Source of the DNA: Clostridium_T sp040217795
GTDB taxonomy: Bacteria > Bacillota > Clostridia > Clostridiales > Clostridiaceae
Length of the DNA stretch: 10,029 bases
Direction of reading: 5' to 3'
Assembly: GCA_040217795.1 (NCBI GenBank)
Contig: JBEHWK010000119.1
Coordinates: forward strand, 1-10,029
A program made the position numbers and the translations under genes. Each line of letters begins with the position of its first letter. The stretch's first letter is position 1. The notes under the pieces were generated by a model. That model was not told the origin of the DNA. It made no database searches and was given only the letters and a program-made list of their open reading frames with translations. Positions 6,558-10,029 of this stretch are shown here, in pieces.

Positions 6558-6592
6558 ATTCTGACTGATAAAAGAATTGGTCAAGTCAGAAT
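6558..6592. other. 9-bp perfect stem-loop after the kinase gene
   Basis: ATTCTGACT (6558-6566) pairs with AGTCAGAAT (6584-6592), with two further inner pairs possible (GA/TC). It starts 10 bases after the kinase stop and has no U-run. Together with the next hairpin it fills the gap between two convergent genes. It may protect mRNA 3' ends or assist termination. Confidence 0.45.
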
Positions 6593-6612
6593 ATTCTTAA
6601 GTAATGAACTTT

Positions 6613-6635
6613 GGGAACTCTTTTTTAGAGTTCCC
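6613..6635. terminator. Probable bidirectional terminator between convergent genes
   Basis: GGGAACTC (6613-6620) and GAGTTCCC (6628-6635) form a perfect 8-bp stem with a 7-nt loop. On the plus strand it is followed by TTTAAAA, a weak tail. Its position between a rightward and a leftward gene suits two-way termination. Confidence 0.55.
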
Positions 6636-6690
6636 TTTAAAATGCAGCAATCTCAAAATAGAAAAAGTAAATTATCCATTTCAGTTACTA

Positions 6691-7761
6691 TTACGCCCCG
6701 TAAACTTCGCTTGCCTCTAAGTATCCGCTTGCTATAAGGACCTCATTGATATTATTCCTATCTACAGCTATTGGTGTAAGAAAGATTGAAGGGACATTTA
6801 TTTTACCATTGTTTACATACTTATCTACAGCTATAGGCTTGTTCTCAGCTAATTTTATTGCAGCATCTATAGCAATGCGGGATTCCTCCCTGTCATCCTT
6901 AAACACTGTCATTGATTGCGTTCCTTCAATTATTCTTCGAACAGCAGGCAAGTCAGCATTTTGCCCAGTTACTACTACCTTGCCAGCTAAACCCTGTTCT
7001 TTCAATGCTTCAATTGCACCACCTGCTGTAGTATCATTTGGTGCCAATATAGCATCAACATTATTCTTATTGGCAATTAAAGCGTCTTTCACTATCTTAA
7101 AAGAAATCTTCGGATCCCAGTTCTTTACTGCTTTATCTTCAACTATCTTTATATTTCCTATGCTGACCCGAGGTTGTATATATTCCATTGCACCTTTCTT
7201 ATACAGCGTAGAATTAAAGTTACCAGGATCTCCTGACAGGATAATATAATTTCCCCTGGGAACCTCTTTAGTAAGATACTGTCCTTGAAGTTCGCCAACT
7301 TTTTGACCATCAAAAGAAATATAAAGATCTGCATCACTATTTTGTATAAGTCTATCAAAGTCTATCACTTTAATTCCTGCTTTATGAGCCTTTTCAACTA
7401 AACTTGCTGCTGCGAATAAATCCACAGGTACTAAAATAAGTACATCTATTCCCTGTGATATTAGACTGTCCACTTGGGAAGCTTGCCTGGCTGCGTCAAA
7501 ATCTGCATTTTCTATCTTTAACGTAACCCCATCCTTGGTGCTGGCATATTGTTCCATATAACCTTTGATTCTGGGCCACCTTGGTACTATTCGGTCTGGT
7601 AAAGCTACACCTATTACTATCTCCTTTCTTTTCATGGGCTCATTTGTTAAATTTCTATAATAATTGAATTCTTCCAACATTACTCTTTCAATTATGCTTA
7701 AGATATCTTCTTCAGCATAATAAACTGGTACCCAAAAAACATCTTGTATTGGTAAATACAT
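6691..7761 (-). CDS. XylF/RbsB-type sugar-binding protein without signal peptide
   Basis: This 356-residue protein is a type I periplasmic-binding fold (Peripla_BP_4) and resembles D-xylose-binding protein XylF along its length. Matches include SQVDSLISQGIDVLILVPVD, FDRLI, YISFDGQKVGELQ, SGDPGNFN, NDTTAGGAIEAL, GTQSMTVFK, VPSIFLTPI and a C-terminal NNINEVLI segment. Arg, Trp, Asn and Lys positions that bind sugar in XylF appear kept, but the usual GQDAD motif reads GQNAD. The start is the ATG at 7761, with AGGTGG 5 bases upstream; a GTG three codons earlier lies within that site. The first 42 residues (MYLPIQDVFWVPVYY and an acidic helix) are neither a signal peptide, a lipobox nor a helix-turn-helix. 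No ABC permease or ATPase is adjacent. An intracellular sugar sensor is inferred. Confidence 0.85.
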   Translation of the reverse strand: MYLPIQDVFWVPVYYAEEDILSIIERVMLEEFNYYRNLTNEPMKRKEIVIGVALPDRIVPRWPRIKGYMEQYASTKDGVTLKIENADFDAARQASQVDSLISQGIDVLILVPVDLFAAASLVEKAHKAGIKVIDFDRLIQNSDADLYISFDGQKVGELQGQYLTKEVPRGNYIILSGDPGNFNSTLYKKGAMEYIQPRVSIGNIKIVEDKAVKNWDPKISFKIVKDALIANKNNVDAILAPNDTTAGGAIEALKEQGLAGKVVVTGQNADLPAVRRIIEGTQSMTVFKDDREESRIAIDAAIKLAENKPIAVDKYVNNGKINVPSIFLTPIAVDRNNINEVLIASGYLEASEVYGA

Positions 7762-7771
7762 ATTTACCACC

Positions 7772-7798
7772 TATTAATTATTCATATAGTAATTAATA
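7772..7798. promoter_or_regulatory. 9-bp inverted repeat upstream of the sugar-binding gene
   Basis: TATTAATTA (7772-7780) is the exact reverse complement of TAATTAATA (7790-7798) across a 9-bp spacer. It ends a few bases before the ribosome binding site of the leftward gene. On that strand a weak promoter (TTAACC, 16 bp, TATATG) would place the -10 inside it. It may be an operator, though AT-rich repeats arise by chance. Confidence 0.3.
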
Positions 7799-7894
7799 TA
7801 TTCAGGTTAATGACATCTATTTACACTTTGTTTTATATTTTAATACTTCCTGACCCGTGGATAAAGTTTACAAGCCGTACATTGCATGGAAAAG

Positions 7895-8173
7895 ATGAAA
7901 AAGCAAAACAACGTTTTTTTAAAACACATAATTGTTCCTTCAATTTTTACAATACTATTTTTAATAAACGCAGCTTTGCCCAAGACAGTTCTTGGCTGTG
8001 CCAATCGTGGCTTAGTTGCCATATCAATAGCTTTTACCAGTATCTTTGCAGCAGTATTTACTGTACTTATGGCATTGAAAAAAAGAAAATACAATAAGGA
8101 TGAATCAACCTGGTGGGTAATAAGTACATTTATTTTAATAATGCCTACTATTGCTCTTTTGATACTGGCATGA
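7895..8173 (+). CDS. Small three-helix membrane protein, unknown function
   Basis: From the Met at 7895 the product has 92 residues; three codons more if the ATG at 7886 is used. A GGAAAAG just before 7895 is a poor ribosome binding site, and 7886 has none, so the start is uncertain. Hydrophobic segments lie at about residues 10-28, 40-61 and 74-92, separated by a short loop (KTVLGCANRG) and a basic linker (KKRKYNKDEST). A 114-aa frame on the other strand over the same DNA has many Cys, Lys and scattered residues and looks like a shadow. I recognise no family. The next gene encodes a small exported protein 64 bases downstream and may share the transcript. Confidence 0.55.
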   Translation: MKKQNNVFLKHIIVPSIFTILFLINAALPKTVLGCANRGLVAISIAFTSIFAAVFTVLMALKKRKYNKDESTWWVISTFILIMPTIALLILA

Positions 8174-8237
8174 ATTATATGCATAACAGGTGAATATTTT
8201 ATTTTGAAGATTAAAATACTAATGATGAGGTGACATT

Positions 8238-8564
8238 ATGAAAATAAAGAACTTATTAATAGTATTTTTAATATCTATATTTACATTTGCAGAAATTCCA
8301 CAGGCACGACAGCTTAAATTGGCAGATACTTATAAAGCAGGAACACATGATTTATCTGAATATGCTGGATATTATACTACTATAAAACTTACAACCTCAG
8401 ATAAACCGGTCACTATTATAGTTGTTGATCCTGTTGGCAGAATAAAATACAGCATGAGTCTTGAGCATACAAATGAAATAATAAAAAAGGGTATTGTTGA
8501 AAAAGGAGATACTATGATTATACTTGGTCCTGGAGAAGTACAGGTTAGTCACACATTAGAATAA
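8238..8564 (+). CDS. Small exported protein, unknown function
   Basis: This 108-residue protein starts at an ATG with GAGGTGAC about 4 bases upstream. Residues 1-19 (MKIKNLLIVFLISIFTFAE) form a signal peptide with a basic start and a hydrophobic core; cleavage may fall after FAEIPQA. No lipobox Cys is present, so the mature part of about 85 residues should be released or held loosely at the wall. It is rich in Thr, Ile and Val with alternating polarity (TTIKLTTSDKPVTIIVVDP, MIILGPGEVQVSHTLE), which suggests a compact beta-sandwich. The pattern 'DPVGRIKYSM' resembles ligand-presenting beta domains, but I cannot name a family. A terminator follows 12 bases after the stop. Confidence 0.75.
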   Translation: MKIKNLLIVFLISIFTFAEIPQARQLKLADTYKAGTHDLSEYAGYYTTIKLTTSDKPVTIIVVDPVGRIKYSMSLEHTNEIIKKGIVEKGDTMIILGPGEVQVSHTLE

Positions 8565-8576
8565 AATTACATCTAT

Positions 8577-8605
8577 AAAAAGTCAGTTTTACAGCTGGCT
8601 TTTTT
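8577..8605 (+). terminator. Rho-independent terminator
   Basis: AAAAAGTCAG (8577-8586) pairs with CTGGCTTTTT (8595-8604) with one G-U pair and an 8-nt loop, and the 3' arm runs into five T. It ends the exported-protein transcript and separates it from the gntR operon. Confidence 0.8.
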
Positions 8606-8665
8606 CATTTTTCAGAGGGTCAACAGGATGCAGGTGGAATAATTAAACACTTTATAAGAAAATCA

Positions 8666-8695
8666 TTGACTGTATAAGTGTATTAATGCTATAAT
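8666..8695 (+). promoter_or_regulatory. Sigma-A-type promoter of the gntR operon
   Basis: TTGACT (8666-8671) and a perfect TATAAT (8690-8695) stand 18 bp apart, about 40 bases before the gntR start. The operator at 8673-8704 covers the spacer and the -10, so bound repressor would exclude RNA polymerase. Confidence 0.85.
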
Positions 8696-8704
8696 ACACT
8701 TATA
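8673..8704. promoter_or_regulatory. GntR/YtrA-type operator 1
   Basis: TATAAGTGTATTA (8673-8685) and TAATACACTTATA (8692-8704) form a perfect 13-bp inverted repeat around ATGCTA. The half-sites contain AGTGTA and TACACT, the kind of sequence reported for YtrA-family repressors. The same core recurs at 9115-9136. Confidence 0.8.
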
Positions 8705-8733
8705 GGAAAAAGAAAATATTGGGAGGAGAGTTA

Positions 8734-9096
8734 ATGAATATCAATTTTAACGACAGAGAACCCATCTACATTCAGATTATAAGATACTTCAAGCAGCAAA
8801 TGGTAATCGGCAGCTTAAAGCCAGGGGATGAAATACCCTCAAGGAGAGAACTTGCTGGTCTTCTGAAGGTAAATGCAAACACAGTTCAAAGAGCTTATAA
8901 AGAAATGGAGGATATGGGGATGATTGAGACATTCAGGAATTTTCAAAGTACAGTAACCACCAATGAAGAAATTATAAAGGGTATGAAGGAAGAACTTATA
9001 AATGATGCGGTAAATTACTTTATATCATCGGTTAAAGCTATAACTGTAAGCAAGAATGAGATTTTAGGGGTATTAGACAGGAAGTGGAAGGAATAA
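8734..9096 (+). CDS. GntR-family transcriptional repressor, YtrA subfamily
   Basis: This 120-residue DNA-binding protein has an N-terminal winged helix-turn-helix at about residues 8-75, with the family signature PIYIQIIRYFKQQM, GSLKPGDEIPSRRELA, VNANTVQRAYKEME and GMIET. A short helical C-terminus of about 40 residues lacks a FadR/HutC effector domain; this length and layout define the YtrA subfamily. The start is the ATG at 8734, with GGGAGGAG 5 bases upstream; a TTG at 8719 lies before that site. YtrA-type genes normally lead an operon with ABC transporter genes, as here: the ATPase starts 80 bases downstream. A perfect operator over its own promoter implies autorepression. The inducing signal, often an envelope-active antibiotic in this subfamily, is not shown. 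Confidence 0.93.
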   Translation: MNINFNDREPIYIQIIRYFKQQMVIGSLKPGDEIPSRRELAGLLKVNANTVQRAYKEMEDMGMIETFRNFQSTVTTNEEIIKGMKEELINDAVNYFISSVKAITVSKNEILGVLDRKWKE

Positions 9097-9114
9097 TGGC
9101 TTTTTTTAGCCTTG

Positions 9115-9136
9115 GTGTATTAGTGTGATAATACAC
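9115..9136. promoter_or_regulatory. GntR/YtrA-type operator 2 with internal extended -10
   Basis: GTGTATTA (9115-9122) and TAATACAC (9129-9136) form a perfect 8-bp inverted repeat with a 6-bp spacer, the same core and spacing as operator 1. It lies between gntR and the ATPase gene. An extended -10 (TGTGATAAT, 9124-9132) is embedded in it, with no good -35, so a second repressed promoter for the transporter genes is plausible. Confidence 0.75.
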
Positions 9137-9176
9137 TAGGTGGGTATGTCAGATAAATATATGTGGAGGTCAGGAT

Positions 9177-9872
9177 ATGATAGAGGTTAAGCATGTAGTA
9201 AAGAAGTATAGGAAAATTAAAGCCCTGGATGATGTTTCAGTAAATATTGAAGAGGGAAAGATAACCTGTATTCTTGGAATAAACGGAGTAGGGAAGTCCA
9301 CTTTGTTAAAGTCAATAATGGGACTGATACCCTTAAATTCAGGAGAGATACTGATAGATGGGGAAAAGACAGGACCGGAGGTCTATAATAAGATTTCCAT
9401 GGTTCCGGATGTAGATATACATTACAGGAAGATGACCATAGAAGAAATATTTGATTTCATGGAGATTTTCTACAAAAACTGGGATATGGATAAAGCATAC
9501 AGGATGCTGGAATATTTCAGGCTGTCAAAGGAAGAGAAAATCAGTGAACTCTCAAAGGGAGGTGCAGCAAGAGTTCAGCTTATAACAGGCTTTGCACAAA
9601 ACAGCAAATATCTGCTTTTGGATGAACCTTTCTCAGGAATAGACCTTTTTACTAGAGAAGACTTCATAGGAGCCATAACCGGAGAGTTTCTTGAAGAAGG
9701 AAGCAGTATTATATTAACAACTCATGAAATCGGAGAAATAGAGCATATTGCAGATAATGTGATTCTTATGGGTAATGGAAAAATCATCAAGGTATTTTCA
9801 GCAGAACAGGAAAGAGAAGAATCCGGCAAATCAATTGTGGATGTAATGAGGGAGGAGTATAGAAATGAGTAA
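9177..9872 (+). CDS. ABC transporter ATP-binding protein (YtrB/BcrA-like)
   Basis: This 231-residue nucleotide-binding subunit powers an exporter with the permease that follows. Walker A is GINGVGKST (residues 34-42). The signature is LSKGG (125-129), in place of LSGGQ. Walker B is YLLLDEP with catalytic E150, the D-loop is SGID, and the H-loop histidine is H183 (LTTHEI). At the Q-loop the sequence reads MVPD (75-78), with Asp where Gln or Glu is usual. Length is short, as for single-domain exporters of bacitracin, lantibiotic or envelope-stress type. The start ATG follows TGGAGG by about 7 bases. The stop overlaps the permease start by 8 bases, so the two are translationally coupled. The substrate cannot be deduced. 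Confidence 0.93.
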   Translation: MIEVKHVVKKYRKIKALDDVSVNIEEGKITCILGINGVGKSTLLKSIMGLIPLNSGEILIDGEKTGPEVYNKISMVPDVDIHYRKMTIEEIFDFMEIFYKNWDMDKAYRMLEYFRLSKEEKISELSKGGAARVQLITGFAQNSKYLLLDEPFSGIDLFTREDFIGAITGEFLEEGSSIILTTHEIGEIEHIADNVILMGNGKIIKVFSAEQEREESGKSIVDVMREEYRNE

Positions 9873-10029
9873 GATAATGACTCTGGTCAATATAGAAGTA
9901 AACAGGATTTTTAAATTTTTAGCAGTTATTCTGGGATTATATGCAGTTATTCAAACCATATATACTATTGTCTTAATTAATAATGAAAAGACAAGAATGC
10001 TGGAGGCTTCAAAAGAAAGCGGGCTCACC
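9865..10029 (+). CDS. ABC transporter permease, N-terminal part (runs off the window)
   Basis: Fifty-five codons are visible and the frame is open at the window end. The ATG at 9865 follows GGGAGGAG by about 6 bases and overlaps the last 8 bases of the ATPase gene. The product starts MSKIMTLVNIEVNRIFKFL, an amphipathic entry helix typical of ABC-2 type permeases. One membrane segment follows (about residues 17-38: LAVILGLYAVIQTIYTIVLI), then a charged extracytoplasmic stretch. The permease identity rests on this pattern and on its coupling to the ATPase gene; the subfamily cannot be set from the part seen. Confidence 0.8.
   Translation, partial: MSKIMTLVNIEVNRIFKFLAVILGLYAVIQTIYTIVLINNEKTRMLEASKESGLT

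Noticed and set aside
6746..7249. Rightward 167-aa frame inside the sugar-binding gene
   Set aside because: The leftward strand encodes a clear XylF-type protein over the whole stretch; this frame is its shadow.
7840..8184. Leftward 114-aa frame
   Set aside because: It overlaps the rightward three-helix membrane protein, has no ribosome binding site and shows no coherent domain pattern.
9098..9111. GGCT-T6-AGCC hairpin after gntR as a terminator
   Set aside because: Only a 4-bp stem with the T-run in its loop and not after it; it would not terminate transcription before the ATPase gene.

Overview
The window is AT-rich DNA (roughly one third G+C by eye) with strong AGGAGG-type ribosome binding sites, U-tailed hairpin terminators, sigma-A-like promoters and clostridial-looking proteins. 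It most likely comes from a low-GC Firmicute of the class Clostridia; the genus cannot be told. No rRNA, tRNA or CRISPR array is visible.

Left part (1-1800): a leftward, intact IS110-family transposase (128-1435). About 310 bases of non-coding DNA upstream of it can fold into a branched RNA. Its position and layout match the bridge (seek) RNA of IS110-group elements.

Middle-left (1800-3700): accessory DNA with a 79-aa and a 90-aa membrane protein. Between them lies a stretch of very short or broken reading frames, including a lipoprotein cut off shortly after its lipobox. After a strong terminator comes a 195-bp segment holding a perfect 17-bp inverted repeat, a 14-bp long hairpin and a second terminator-like hairpin; this looks like a structured RNA or dispersed repeat. 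A probable frameshifted small membrane protein, another terminator and a nested three-helix structure follow.

Centre (3800-7760): a soluble 914-aa sensor histidine kinase with about five PAS domains, no membrane segment and no adjacent response regulator. It converges on a leftward XylF/RbsB-type sugar-binding protein that unexpectedly has no signal peptide or lipobox. Two stem-loops lie between them.

Right part (7880-10029): a small three-helix membrane protein and a small exported protein ending at a terminator. Then comes an operon of a YtrA-type GntR repressor, an ABC ATPase and the start of a membrane permease. Two matching operators (GTGTATTA-N6-TAATACAC core) sit over the gntR promoter and just before the ATPase gene. 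This points to autoregulation of a small-molecule or cell-envelope-stress ABC exporter. The genes of the window do not form one pathway; only the right-hand operon is a clear functional unit.
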